Notes: a model not told the origin generated them from the sequence alone. DNA of 35,588 nucleotides from Pseudomonadota bacterium (GCA_023449275.1 JAEXJM010000018.1:1-35588), one strand, 5' to 3'. Counted from the first letter of the stretch, positions 1 to 9,060 are shown. A program made the numbers and translations.

Positions 1-84
1 AATTCCGTTTTGCATTTTACAATCGCTGATATAGATAAGGCACATTTGGTGCCGCAGGTGAATTTTAGGAGCCGTAAAGCATGA
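1..84 (+). CDS. rimP: Ribosome maturation factor RimP, C-terminal end (partial)
   Basis: An open frame runs in from the window edge and ends in TGA at 82-84. It encodes about 27 residues that include FTIADIDKAHLVPQ and the basic end NFRSRKA. This matches the usual C-terminal tail of beta-proteobacterial RimP, the 30S maturation factor normally encoded just before nusA. The stop overlaps the nusA start as ATGA (81-84), which suggests translational coupling. Only the tail is present, so the call rests on this short match plus the conserved rimP-nusA order. Confidence 0.8.
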   Translation, partial: NSVLHFTIADIDKAHLVPQVNFRSRKA

Positions 85-1640
85 GTCTCGAAATTCTGCA
101 ATTGGTTGATGCGCTGGCGCGCGAAAAGAACGTAGACAAGGAAATCGTCCTGGGCGCGCTTGAGCATGCTTTGGCCCTTGCTACGAAAAAACGTTATCCC
201 GGCGACGCGGACATTCGCGTTTCCATCGACCGGACGACAGGGGAGGTCGAAACCTTCCGTCGCTGGCACGTCGTGCCGGATGAGGCCGGCCTTCAACAGC
301 CGGACCAGGAAATGCTGTACTTTGAAGCCCGGGAACAATTCCCCGATATCGAGGTGGACGATTACATCGAGGATCCGATCGAGTCGATCGATCTGGGTCG
401 CCGGTTCGCACAGGATACGAAACAGATCGTTTTGCAACGCATTCGCGATGCCGAACGGGAACAGGTCTTGCAGGACTTTCTGGATCGCGGCGATTCGCTC
501 GTGACCGGTACGGTCAAGCGGATGGAACGCGGTGATGCCATTGTCGAGTCCGGCAAGGTCGAGGCCCGCCTTCCACGTGAACAGATGATTCCAAAGGAAA
601 ACCTGCGTGTCGGCGACCGTGTCCGCGCCTATATTTTGCGTGTCGAACGCGGTGCCCGTGGCCCACAGGTTATCCTGTCCCGTACCGCGCCCGAATTCAT
701 CGTCAAGCTGTTCGAGCTGGAAGTGCCTGAAATCGAACAGGGCCTTCTGGAAATCAAATCGGCTGCACGTGATCCCGGCGTTCGTGCGAAAATAGCGGTA
801 TATACCGGTGACAAGCGTATCGATCCGATCGGTACCTGTGTCGGAATGCGTGGTTCGCGCGTTCAGGCCGTTACCGGCGAACTGGGTGGCGAACGTGTCG
901 ATATCGTCTTGTGGTCTGAAGATCCTGCGCAGTTTGTTATCGGTGCCCTGGCACCGGCCAATGTCACGTCCATTGTGGTCGATGAAGACAAACATGCGAT
1001 GGATGTGATCGTCGATGAGGAAAATCTTGCTATCGCCATTGGCCGCAGTGGACAGAACGTCCGTCTGGCGACCGATCTCACCGGCTGGAAAATCAATATC
1101 ATGACGGCTGAGGAATCGGCTGACAAATCCGCTCTGGAAAAAGCAGAATTGCAGAAGCTGTTCATGGAAAGACTCGATGTCGATCAGGAGGTGGCCGATA
1201 TCCTGATTGAGGAAGGGTTTGCTGCGCTGGAAGAAATCGCTTATGTGCCGATCAGCGAAATGCTGGAAATCGAGGCATTCGATGAAGATACTGTCAATGA
1301 AATCCGTCAGCGTGCCCGTGATGCGCTGATTACCGAAGCGATCGCTTCCGAGGAAGGTATGACCGGTATGGATGAGGAACTGGTCAATCTGGAAGGAATG
1401 AGTCGTCAGGTTGCCGGCAAGCTTGGCCTGGCCGGTGTGAAAACCCTGCAGCGTTTTACCGAACTGGCTTATGACGAATTCGGAGCCATTCTGGCATTGC
1501 CTACCGATCGGGCACGTCAGTTGCTGGAAAACGAGTTCGCCGATGTTACGGATGATGAAATGAAACTGATCGATGCGAAGTACGACGATGAAGCGAAGGC
1601 ATTGCAAGCGAATGCCTGGAAGCTGGTTGAATCCAAGTAA
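81..1640 (+). CDS. nusA: Transcription termination/antitermination factor NusA
   Basis: NusA binds RNA polymerase and nascent RNA and modulates pausing, termination and antitermination in the cytoplasm. The 519-residue product has the full family layout: an N-terminal polymerase-binding domain (about 1-130), an S1 domain (about 138-202), two KH domains (GMRG at 255-258; a second GxxG as AIGRSGQNVR), and two acidic C-terminal helix-hairpin-helix repeats, as in E. coli NusA (495 residues). The ATG overlaps the rimP stop by 4 nt, with GGAG upstream inside the rimP tail. infB follows after 58 nt without a clear terminator, so this is the standard nusA-infB operon. No oddities were seen. Confidence 0.98.
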   Translation: MSLEILQLVDALAREKNVDKEIVLGALEHALALATKKRYPGDADIRVSIDRTTGEVETFRRWHVVPDEAGLQQPDQEMLYFEAREQFPDIEVDDYIEDPIESIDLGRRFAQDTKQIVLQRIRDAEREQVLQDFLDRGDSLVTGTVKRMERGDAIVESGKVEARLPREQMIPKENLRVGDRVRAYILRVERGARGPQVILSRTAPEFIVKLFELEVPEIEQGLLEIKSAARDPGVRAKIAVYTGDKRIDPIGTCVGMRGSRVQAVTGELGGERVDIVLWSEDPAQFVIGALAPANVTSIVVDEDKHAMDVIVDEENLAIAIGRSGQNVRLATDLTGWKINIMTAEESADKSALEKAELQKLFMERLDVDQEVADILIEEGFAALEEIAYVPISEMLEIEAFDEDTVNEIRQRARDALITEAIASEEGMTGMDEELVNLEGMSRQVAGKLGLAGVKTLQRFTELAYDEFGAILALPTDRARQLLENEFADVTDDEMKLIDAKYDDEAKALQANAWKLVESK

Positions 1641-1698
1641 GCCTCTCTGGCTTGTCCTGAATCCGTATTTGCGCATCAATTAGAAGAAAGAGGAATGA

Positions 1699-4638
1699 AT
1701 GGCGACTAACAATGTAGCCCAATTTGCAGCCGAACTGAATATGCCTGCCGACGTACTGTTGAAACAGTTGCGCGATGCGGGTGTAGACAAAAATTCGGCC
1801 AATGATATCCTTTCGAAGGAAGACAAGGACAAGTTATTGAGTTATCTGCGCACCGCACATGGAGCGCCATCCGGAGAAAAAAGAAAGATTTCGTTGACCC
1901 GCAAGGAAACCAGCGAAATCAAGCAGGCGGATGCAACGGGCAAATCCAGAACGATTCAGGTCGAGGTTCGCAAGAAACGGACTTTTGACAAGCGTGATGA
2001 ACGTGCAGCTCAATTGGCTGCTGCTGAGAGGCGTGTTGCCCCTCCGATTATCGATGAGGCTGAAAAACAGCGTCGTGCCGAAGAAGCGCGCCGTCAGGCT
2101 GAACTGATTGCACGTCAGCAGGCTGAACTGCGTGAAAAGCAGGCTTTGCTGGCGCAGATGGAAGCTGAGAAACGGGAACGGATCAAGGCCGAAGAACAGG
2201 CACGGATCGAAGCTCAGGAGTTGAAGAAAAAAGAGGCCGAGCAGAAAGAAGCAGCTGAAAAACTGCGTCTGGACACTGAACGGCAGGAAGTGGCTAAACA
2301 ACAGTTGGCAGCCGAAGAAAAAGAGGCGGCCGAGGCTTTGAAGAAGGCAGAGATGGCTAGGATGGCTGAAGAAGCGGCACAGGCTGAAAAAGCAAGAAAA
2401 GAAGCGGAAACGGAACGCGTACGCCGGGCTGAAGAAGCCGAACGTGCCCGCAAGGCAGTGGAAGACGAAGTTGCCCAGATCAAGGCGATGATGAGTGCTT
2501 CAGTGTCTCGCAAAGTCGTCAGGCAGCCGGAAAAGCAGGCTGCGACCTCTCCTGAAAACGGAGTGGCGTCTCCGAAAACGGCTGGTACGATTTCCAAACC
2601 GGCACAGGCTGCCAAACCGGTTCAGGAAAAACAGGCTGAAAAGAAAGCGGCTCCTGCAAGCGACAAGAAATCGGAAAAGAAAACTTCCGGTGAGAAAAAA
2701 GCATTGAAATCGACCTCTGCCTGGCAGGAAGAGGGCAGCAAGAAACGCGGTATCAAAACCCGGGGGGCCGATGCATCGGGGCGTGACGGTGGTTGGCGCA
2801 GCAATTCGGGTGGTTCGAAAGGCCGCCGTCATGCACAGGTTGCCGAACGGGAAAGCAATTTCCATCAGCCGACCGAAGCGATCATTCATGACGTTTATGT
2901 GCCAGAGACGATTACCGTTGCCGAACTGGCTCACAAAATGGCAGTGAAGGCTTCTGAAGTGATCAAGCAGTTGATGAAGCTGGGCCAGATGGTCACGATC
3001 AATCAGGTGCTGGATCAGGAAACCGCGATGATTCTGGTCGAGGAAATGGGGCATCGCGCTTTTGCAGCCAAGATTCAGGACGTTGAAGCCGAACTGGCGG
3101 AAATCGGCCGGAATGAAAACGCTGAATTGCTGCCGCGTGCTCCGGTTGTCACTGTGATGGGGCACGTCGATCACGGCAAGACATCTCTTCTGGACTATGT
3201 CCGTCGTACCAAAGTTGCCACTGGTGAAGCAGGGGGCATTACCCAGCACATCGGTGCGTATCACGTCAAAACCGGCCGTGGTATCGTGACTTTTCTCGAC
3301 ACTCCGGGTCATGAAGCGTTTACCGCCATGCGTGCCCGCGGTGCAAAAGCGACCGATATCGTCATTCTGGTCGTGGCGGCTGACGATGGTGTGATGCCAC
3401 AGACCAAGGAAGCGATTGCCCACGCGAAAGCGGCAGGGGTACCTATCGTCGTGGCGATCAACAAGATCGACAAGCAGGGTGCCAACGTCAATCGTGTGAC
3501 ACAGGAACTCGTTGCCGAAGACGTCATTCCTGAGGAATACGGTGGGGATGTTCCGTTCGTTCCTGTTTCGGCCAAATCAGGACAGGGCATCGATTCCCTG
3601 CTGGAAAACGTTCTGTTGCAGGCCGAAATCCTTGAATTGACCGCTCCGGTCGATGCGATGGCGAAAGGTATTGTTATTGAGGCCCGTCTGGACAAGGGAC
3701 GTGGCCCTGTCGCTACCGTGCTCGTTCAGTCCGGTACATTGCATCGCGGTGACGTCGTTCTGGCCGGACAGGAATATGGTCGTATCCGTGCCATGTTGAG
3801 TGAAACCGGCAAGGCCATTTCCGAAGCCGGCCCGAGTATTCCTGTCGAAATCCAGGGTTTGACCGGCGTACCTTCCGCAGGTGAGGAAATCATCGTATTG
3901 AACGATGAACGCAAGGCGCGTGAAATCGGCCTGTTCCGTCAGGGCAAGTTCCGTGACGTGAAGCTGGCGAAACAGCAGGCCGCAAAACTGGAAAACATGT
4001 TCGAGAATATCGGGGAAGGCGAAGTCAAGACCCTGCCTCTGATTATCAAGACCGACGTTCAGGGGTCGCAGGAAGCGCTGGCTTCTTCATTGATGAAGTT
4101 GTCGAATGACGAAGTCCGTGTCCAGATCGTCCACGCGGCTGTCGGCGGCATTACCGAGACGGACGTCAATCTGGCGTTGGCTTCGCAGGCAGTCATTATC
4201 GGCTTCAATACACGTGCCGATGCTCAGGCACGTCATCAGGCGGAAGCCAATGGTGTCGATATCCGTTATTACAATATTATTTATGATGCCATTGATGAAG
4301 TGAAAGCAGCCATGTCCGGCATGCTGGCTCCGGAAAAACGCGAGCACGCCCTGGGTCTGGTCGAAATCAGGCAGGTCATCAATGTCAGCCGTGTCGGTTC
4401 GATTGCAGGCTGCTTCGTGACCGAGGGTCTGGTTCGCCGTGGTTCTCCGGTTCACCTTTTGCGTGACAATGTCGTGATCTGGTCCGGTGAAATCGATTCT
4501 CTGAAACGTTTCAAGGACGATGTCAAGGAAGTCAAAGCCAATTTCGAGTGCGGTCTGACACTGAAAAATTACAATGACATCAAGGTCGGTGACCAGCTTG
4601 AAGTGTATGAAATTCAGGAAATCGCAAGAACGTTGTAA
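1699..4638 (+). CDS. infB: Translation initiation factor IF-2
   Basis: IF-2 is the GTPase that delivers fMet-tRNA to the 30S subunit and promotes subunit joining. The 979-residue product begins with an IF2 N-terminal domain (about 1-55). A long, highly charged Lys/Glu/Ala-rich coiled-coil-like linker follows (about 100-300), then a second IF2_N segment (about 395-445). The GTPase core shows G1 GHVDHGKT at 488-495, DTPGHE from 534 and NKID at 588-591. Two beta-barrel domains and the conserved C-terminal fMet-tRNA binding end (QEIARTL) complete it. An AGAGGAA ribosome site precedes the ATG. The low-complexity linker produces long antisense open frames, which are not genes. Confidence 0.98.
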   Translation: MATNNVAQFAAELNMPADVLLKQLRDAGVDKNSANDILSKEDKDKLLSYLRTAHGAPSGEKRKISLTRKETSEIKQADATGKSRTIQVEVRKKRTFDKRDERAAQLAAAERRVAPPIIDEAEKQRRAEEARRQAELIARQQAELREKQALLAQMEAEKRERIKAEEQARIEAQELKKKEAEQKEAAEKLRLDTERQEVAKQQLAAEEKEAAEALKKAEMARMAEEAAQAEKARKEAETERVRRAEEAERARKAVEDEVAQIKAMMSASVSRKVVRQPEKQAATSPENGVASPKTAGTISKPAQAAKPVQEKQAEKKAAPASDKKSEKKTSGEKKALKSTSAWQEEGSKKRGIKTRGADASGRDGGWRSNSGGSKGRRHAQVAERESNFHQPTEAIIHDVYVPETITVAELAHKMAVKASEVIKQLMKLGQMVTINQVLDQETAMILVEEMGHRAFAAKIQDVEAELAEIGRNENAELLPRAPVVTVMGHVDHGKTSLLDYVRRTKVATGEAGGITQHIGAYHVKTGRGIVTFLDTPGHEAFTAMRARGAKATDIVILVVAADDGVMPQTKEAIAHAKAAGVPIVVAINKIDKQGANVNRVTQELVAEDVIPEEYGGDVPFVPVSAKSGQGIDSLLENVLLQAEILELTAPVDAMAKGIVIEARLDKGRGPVATVLVQSGTLHRGDVVLAGQEYGRIRAMLSETGKAISEAGPSIPVEIQGLTGVPSAGEEIIVLNDERKAREIGLFRQGKFRDVKLAKQQAAKLENMFENIGEGEVKTLPLIIKTDVQGSQEALASSLMKLSNDEVRVQIVHAAVGGITETDVNLALASQAVIIGFNTRADAQARHQAEANGVDIRYYNIIYDAIDEVKAAMSGMLAPEKREHALGLVEIRQVINVSRVGSIAGCFVTEGLVRRGSPVHLLRDNVVIWSGEIDSLKRFKDDVKEVKANFECGLTLKNYNDIKVGDQLEVYEIQEIARTL

Positions 4639-4708
4639 TTTCCCGGGACAAGGACGGCGATTTCGGATATGTTGATGTTGGATTTTATTATTTTATAGGG
4701 AGTGGATC

Positions 4709-5098
4709 ATGGCAAGACACAGCAAATCGATTCCCGGCCGCAGTATTCGTGTGGCTGACCAGATCCAGCGTGATCTGTCCGATATCATTTTTTCGGAACT
4801 GAAAGATCCGCATGTCGGGATGATCACGATTACGGAAGTGAAAGTGACTCCTGACTATGCTCATGCCAAGGTGTTTTTCACTATGCTGGACGATAGTGAA
4901 GACAAGGTAAGAACGACATTGGACAGTTTACATCGCGCGTCGGGATTTCTTCGGGCGCAGCTTGGAAAACGGCTTCATATCCATACTTTGCCGCAACTGT
5001 CTTTCGTTTACGACAATTCCATTGCACAGGGGATGGCTTTGTCCCATCTGATCGATATTGCCAATTCCGAGCGAGCCAAGGACGATGGCGAAGTCTGA
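4709..5098 (+). CDS. rbfA: Ribosome-binding factor A
   Basis: RbfA is a small KH-like protein that binds the immature 30S subunit near 16S rRNA helix 1 and is needed for late 30S maturation and cold growth. The 129-residue product has the family hallmarks: a basic N-terminus with RSIRVADQIQRDLSDII, the central KVTPDYAHAKVFF strand, and the RAQLGKRLHIHTLPQLSF segment. GGGAG lies 6 nt before the ATG. It sits 70 nt after infB and 64 nt before truB, as in most proteobacteria. Its length is normal for the family. Confidence 0.97.
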   Translation: MARHSKSIPGRSIRVADQIQRDLSDIIFSELKDPHVGMITITEVKVTPDYAHAKVFFTMLDDSEDKVRTTLDSLHRASGFLRAQLGKRLHIHTLPQLSFVYDNSIAQGMALSHLIDIANSERAKDDGEV

Positions 5099-5116
5099 TT
5101 TACGGTTACCGGATAT

Positions 5117-5146
5117 GGCCTCGTGAAAACGGGGCCTTTCATTTTT
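5117..5146 (+). terminator. Hairpin with short T-rich tail between rbfA and truB
   Basis: GGCCTCG (5117-5123) pairs with CGGGGCC (5130-5136), with one G-T wobble, across a 6-nt loop, and is followed by TTTCATTTTT. It resembles an intrinsic terminator, but truB begins 17 nt later in the same direction. Partial attenuation or an RNA-stability element is as likely as full termination. Confidence 0.4.
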
Positions 5147-5162
5147 CAGGTTCAAGGATTTT

Positions 5163-6119
5163 ATGAGTCAAGCGTCCGTCAAGAAAAAACGGTTGGATAT
5201 CGATGGTGTCCTTCTGCTGGACAAGCCGGCCGGAATTTCCAGTAACGATGCCCTGATCAAGGCGAAGCGGGTACTGAATGCCAAAAAGGCTGGCCATACC
5301 GGTACGCTTGATCCTTTTGCGACTGGACTCTTGCCGATCTGTTTCGGAGAAGCGACGAAATTCTCACAGGATTTGCTTGATGCCGATAAAACATATGAGA
5401 CAGTCGTTCATATGGGGATTGCCACGACAACTGGCGATACGGAAGGCGAGATGTTGGGAAACGGCAAAACCGTTTCATTTCCTGTCGATGAAATCCGGTC
5501 TGTCCTGAACCGGTTCAGAGGGGATATCCTTCAGGTGCCTCCCATGTATTCGGCACTGAAGAGGGATGGAAAGCCTCTTTATGAATATGCCCGTGCCGGA
5601 GTGGAACTCGAACGGGAAGCGCGTCCAGTCACTATTTCCGAGTTGACGCTGCTGGACTGGACATCTCCTTTTCTGACGCTTCGTGTTACGTGCAGCAAGG
5701 GAACGTATATCCGTGTTCTGGGAGAAGATATCGGCAAGGCACTGGGTTGTGGCGCTCATCTGAAAGCCTTGCGCCGCATTCGGGTTGGGTCTCTGGAAAT
5801 CGAAAAGGCAGTTTCACTGGCTGATCTGGAAGTCGCAAAGTCGGAAGAAGCCGGTGTACGACAGGAATGTCTCGAACCCGTGGATTACCTCCTGTCTTCG
5901 TTTCCTGCCGTGTCTTTAAATGCCACCCTGACCCGACGTTTTCTGAACGGTCAACGTTTGTCTCTGGTAAAGGAAGGCATTCGGTTATCCGTCAAACCCG
6001 GACGTTGCCGGATTTACGCGGCTGAAAATGGCGTTTTCATGGGAACGGCACAACTGAGGAATGACGGTGTACTGGCTCCTGAACGTCTGGTTTCATTGTC
6101 TCGAATTCCTGAAAGCTGA
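5163..6119 (+). CDS. truB: tRNA pseudouridine(55) synthase TruB
   Basis: TruB converts U55 in the T-loop of most tRNAs to pseudouridine and also acts as a tRNA chaperone. The 318-residue product carries the catalytic motif GHTGTLDPFATG with the nucleophile Asp at residue 50. The conserved DKTY block and the RVTCSKGTYIRVLGEDIG segment follow, then a C-terminal PUA-like part (about 240-318). AAGGA lies 4 nt before the ATG. It is the last gene of the nusA-infB-rbfA-truB run; a weak terminator follows. Its length matches the E. coli enzyme (314 residues). Confidence 0.97.
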   Translation: MSQASVKKKRLDIDGVLLLDKPAGISSNDALIKAKRVLNAKKAGHTGTLDPFATGLLPICFGEATKFSQDLLDADKTYETVVHMGIATTTGDTEGEMLGNGKTVSFPVDEIRSVLNRFRGDILQVPPMYSALKRDGKPLYEYARAGVELEREARPVTISELTLLDWTSPFLTLRVTCSKGTYIRVLGEDIGKALGCGAHLKALRRIRVGSLEIEKAVSLADLEVAKSEEAGVRQECLEPVDYLLSSFPAVSLNATLTRRFLNGQRLSLVKEGIRLSVKPGRCRIYAAENGVFMGTAQLRNDGVLAPERLVSLSRIPES

Positions 6120-6140
6120 CATGATATCCTTTTTTCTCTT

Positions 6141-6168
6141 GCCGGAGCGTCAACCGGCCTTTTATTTT
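6141..6168 (+). terminator. Probable intrinsic terminator after truB
   Basis: GCCGG (6141-6145) pairs with CCGGC (6154-6158) across an 8-nt loop, followed by CTTTTATTTT. The stem is short, but its position just past truB and its resemblance to other GCCGG/CCGGC terminators in this window support the call. Confidence 0.55.
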
Positions 6169-6257
6169 GATGCTTGAATGTCGTGGACGTTTTTATTTTC
6201 ACAAACGTTCACGTGTTAAAATGACTAGTTATCCTTTTTACCATTTATCAGGTTTTT

Positions 6258-8090
6258 ATGTCTCAAACTACACGCGCTATCCGCAATGTCGCGATTATCG
6301 CGCACGTCGACCATGGCAAAACCACTCTCGTCGATCAGCTGTTGCGTCAATCGGGTACTTTCAGGGAAAATCAGACCGTCTCCGAGCGGGTGATGGATTC
6401 CAACGATCTGGAAAAAGAACGCGGGATTACCATTCTCGCCAAGAACTGTGCTGTTGAATATGAGGGAACACACATCAATATCGTCGATACCCCGGGTCAT
6501 GCCGATTTTGGCGGTGAAGTGGAACGCGTGTTGTCGATGGTAGACAGTGTGCTTCTTCTGGTCGATGCTGTGGAAGGCCCGATGCCCCAGACACGTTTTG
6601 TGACCCGCAAGGCACTGGGTTTGGGATTGAAACCGATTGTCGTTATCAACAAGGTCGACCGTCCGGGTGCCCGTCCTGACTGGGTGATCAATGCCACCTT
6701 CGACCTGTTCGACAAGCTTGGCGCAACAGAAGAACAGCTCGATTTTCCGGTCATTTATGCTTCAGGGCTCAACGGTTATGCCGGTCTTGATGAAAACGTC
6801 CGTTCCGGCGACATGCGTCCCCTGTTCGATGCGATTCTGAAATACGTTCCTGTGCGCGACACCGATCTGGATGGCCCTTTCCAGATGCAGATTTCCTCTC
6901 TGGATTATTCTTCATATGTCGGCAAGATCGGTGTCGGTCGCGTGAACCGCGGTCGTGTCAGACCTTTGCAGGACGTCGTCATCATGAACGGTCCGGACTC
7001 CACTCCGGTCAAGGCGCGCATCAATCAGGTTCTTTCATTCAAGGGACTGGAACGCAAGGTCATCGATGAGGCTTGTGCCGGTGATATTGTCCTGATCAAC
7101 GGGATCGAAGCCATTGATATCGGTTCGACCATCTGCGACCCGGAACATCCGGATGCCTTGCCAATGCTGACCGTCGATGAGCCGACCCTGACGATGAACT
7201 TCATGGTCAATACCTCACCTTTTGCCGGCCGTGAAGGCAAATTCGTTACCAGCCGCCAGCTGCGTGAACGGCTTGAACGTGAACTGAAATCGAATGTCGC
7301 ATTGCGGGTGGCACCTACTGATGACGATACCGTGTTTGAAGTGTCCGGTCGTGGCGAATTGCATCTGACGATCCTGATCGAAAATATGAGACGTGAAGGT
7401 TATGAACTGGCCGTTTCCCGTCCACGTGTCGTGTACAAGGACATAGAGGGGGTCAAACACGAGCCATACGAGGCTTTGACTGTAGATGTCGATGAAGCCA
7501 ACCAGGGGGCTGTCATGGAAGAACTGGGACGTCGTCGTGGTGATTTGCAGGATATGCAACCTGATGGTAAGGGCCGTGTCCGTCTCGAATACCGGATTCC
7601 TGCCCGTGGTCTGATCGGTTTTCAGAGTGAATTCATGACCCTGACACGTGGTACGGGCCTCATGAGTCACGTTTTCGACGATTATTATCCTGTCGATCCG
7701 GCCAGGGCCGAAGCAGGTGGCCGGAGAAACGGTGTCCTGATTTCACAGGATAATGGCGCTGCTGTTGCTTATGCCTTGTGGAAATTGCAGGAACGCGGCC
7801 GTATGTTCGTCAATCACAATGACCCGGTTTATGAAGGTATGATCATCGGTATCCATTCTCGTGAAAACGATCTTGTCGTCAATCCGATCAAGGGCAAGCA
7901 GTTGACCAATATCCGGGCTTCCGGGACGGATGAGGCTGTCCGGCTTGTCCCTCCTATTTTGATGTCGCTGGAATATGCCGTTGAATTCATCGAAGACGAC
8001 GAACTGGTGGAAATTACGCCGAAGAGTATCCGTTTGCGCAAGCGTCATCTGTCCGATATTGATCGCAGGCGTGCGAACCGGACTTCATAA
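6258..8090 (+). CDS. typA: Ribosome-associated translational GTPase TypA/BipA
   Basis: TypA/BipA is an EF-G-like GTPase that binds the 70S ribosome and supports 50S assembly and stress or cold adaptation. The 610-residue product has G1 AHVDHGKT at residues 15-22, the switch region with RGITI, the DTPGHADF motif and NKVD. EF-G-like domains II, III and V follow, then the BipA-specific C-terminal domain with the RGLIGFQSEFMTLTRGTG segment. Length and motifs are standard. A TAAAAT box lies at 6217-6222, but I could not find a well-spaced -35 partner. The gene is monocistronic: a terminator precedes it and a strong one follows. Confidence 0.97.
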   Translation: MSQTTRAIRNVAIIAHVDHGKTTLVDQLLRQSGTFRENQTVSERVMDSNDLEKERGITILAKNCAVEYEGTHINIVDTPGHADFGGEVERVLSMVDSVLLLVDAVEGPMPQTRFVTRKALGLGLKPIVVINKVDRPGARPDWVINATFDLFDKLGATEEQLDFPVIYASGLNGYAGLDENVRSGDMRPLFDAILKYVPVRDTDLDGPFQMQISSLDYSSYVGKIGVGRVNRGRVRPLQDVVIMNGPDSTPVKARINQVLSFKGLERKVIDEACAGDIVLINGIEAIDIGSTICDPEHPDALPMLTVDEPTLTMNFMVNTSPFAGREGKFVTSRQLRERLERELKSNVALRVAPTDDDTVFEVSGRGELHLTILIENMRREGYELAVSRPRVVYKDIEGVKHEPYEALTVDVDEANQGAVMEELGRRRGDLQDMQPDGKGRVRLEYRIPARGLIGFQSEFMTLTRGTGLMSHVFDDYYPVDPARAEAGGRRNGVLISQDNGAAVAYALWKLQERGRMFVNHNDPVYEGMIIGIHSRENDLVVNPIKGKQLTNIRASGTDEAVRLVPPILMSLEYAVEFIEDDELVEITPKSIRLRKRHLSDIDRRRANRTS

Positions 8091-8112
8091 GGTGCAAAAA
8101 CAGTCTGAAAAT

Positions 8113-8142
8113 AAAAAAGAGACCTCTGAGGTCTTTTTTTTT
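8113..8142 (+). terminator. Intrinsic terminator after typA
   Basis: A short hairpin, GACC (8121-8124) with GGTC (8130-8133), is extended by A-T and G-T pairs from the flanking A-rich and T-rich arms and ends in a run of nine or more T. It lies 30 nt past the typA stop. Confidence 0.8.
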
Positions 8143-8627
8143 GCCGGTTTGGGATTGGATTTTAATATTTTCTTTGTTGTGTTGTTGGATTGCGACATTC
8201 TGATAAAAAATTTTTTCTCTCCAAAAAAGCAAAAAAAGATGGATTTCTTCTGAATGTTTTTTTCAGGCTCAAGACAAAAACGTTATGGATGAGCTTGCCT
8301 ATGAGCAAAAAAGTGAATAGAGAAAAAGAAAATTCTCTGTGGCAATTCGATAATTTTTCATGAAATGATTATTTATAAAGTCATTGTTTTTTCATTGCCG
8401 AGATGGGAGCATTCCAGAAGTTGTTTGTATACAACATATATGAGATTCACACCCAAAAAATTCTTGTCAAAAAAACATGCCCAATGCTGAATTTGCTGAT
8501 TCTCAAATGAAGTTGATATAGCTGTCATTTTTGTAAATTTTGTGTTGATTTTGTTCGGATTTCGACCGAATATGGTCAGGTGTCCCTGTCAGCAAGCGAT
8601 TGGTGGGGATTTGAGGTTTCGTTTGGA
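8143..8627. other. AT-rich non-coding gap between typA and hupB
   Basis: This stretch of almost 500 nt is visibly more AT-rich than its flanks and holds no convincing reading frame on either strand. It contains a 10-bp palindrome TTGTATACAA (8425-8434), a TTCGG/CCGAA inverted repeat (8554-8570) and possible promoter boxes: TTGATA at 8513 with TAAATT at 8534 (15-nt spacing), and TTGATT at 8545 with GAATAT at 8568 (17-nt spacing). With the terminator at 8628-8653 it could encode a short RNA. In E. coli the gene before hupB is lon; no lon sequence was recognised here. Confidence 0.6.
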
Positions 8628-8653
8628 GTACCGGTCATCGGTACGTTTTTTTT
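8628..8653 (+). terminator. Intrinsic terminator just upstream of the hupB promoter
   Basis: A perfect 6-bp stem GTACCG (8628-8633) / CGGTAC (8639-8644) with a 5-nt loop is followed by G and then eight T. It ends 2 nt before the hupB -35 box. No gene lies directly upstream, so it either insulates hupB or ends an unannotated short transcript. Confidence 0.7.
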
Positions 8654-8654
8654 C

Positions 8655-8683
8655 TTGACACTTCTATGACACGCCTGTTTAAT
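8655..8683 (+). promoter_or_regulatory. Sigma-70 type promoter of hupB
   Basis: A perfect -35 TTGACA (8655-8660) is followed after 17 nt by TTTAAT (8678-8683), a good -10 box. Transcription would start near 8690, giving a leader of about 45 nt that carries the hupB ribosome site TAGGGGG. Confidence 0.8.
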
Positions 8684-8736
8684 GCATGCACTCAAGTGTG
8701 TCTCTGATGGACATTTAATTATTTGTAGGGGGTTAC

Positions 8737-9009
8737 GTGAATAAAACTGAGCTTATCGAGCATATCGCCAAATCTGCGGATATTTCCAAGGCAGCGGCCG
8801 CTCGTTCCCTGGATGCAGTGATTGATGCAGTAACTACAAGTTTGAAAAACAATGACAGCGTTACTCTGGTAGGCTTTGGTACCTTCAGTGTAGGTGAACG
8901 TGCTGCTCGTTCCGGCCGTAATCCACGTACCGGTGCAGTTATCAATATCAAATCAGCTAAAGTTCCTAAATTTAGGGCTGGTAAATTGTTAAAAGATGCT
9001 GTAAACTAA
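8737..9009 (+). CDS. hupB: DNA-binding protein HU (HU-beta type)
   Basis: HU is a small histone-like dimer that bends and compacts DNA. The 90-residue product is full length: an N-terminal helical part starting MNKTELIEHIAKSADISK, then the core with VTLVGFGTFSVGERAARSGRNP and the beta-arm motif with the intercalating proline (GRNPRTG), ending VPKFRAGKLLKDAVN. Translation starts at GTG 8737, with TAGGGGG 4 nt upstream; no ATG start fits the family N-terminus. A consensus-like promoter lies at 8655-8683. Two tRNA genes and ppiD follow, resembling the E. coli hupB-ppiD order. Confidence 0.97.
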   Translation: MNKTELIEHIAKSADISKAAAARSLDAVIDAVTTSLKNNDSVTLVGFGTFSVGERAARSGRNPRTGAVINIKSAKVPKFRAGKLLKDAVN

Positions 9010-9060
9010 TGTTTTCTTCGACGAGTGACAAACGTCAAGTTTGACTGGCTAAGAATAGAA

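Noticed and set aside
1834..2615. Repetitive-looking Lys/Glu/Ala stretch in infB as a possible DNA repeat
   Set aside because: It is the normal low-complexity charged linker of IF-2; no exact repeat units were seen.
2500..3423. 307-aa open frame on the minus strand inside infB
   Set aside because: Wholly antisense to infB, with no ribosome site or family resemblance; caused by codon bias in the sense gene.
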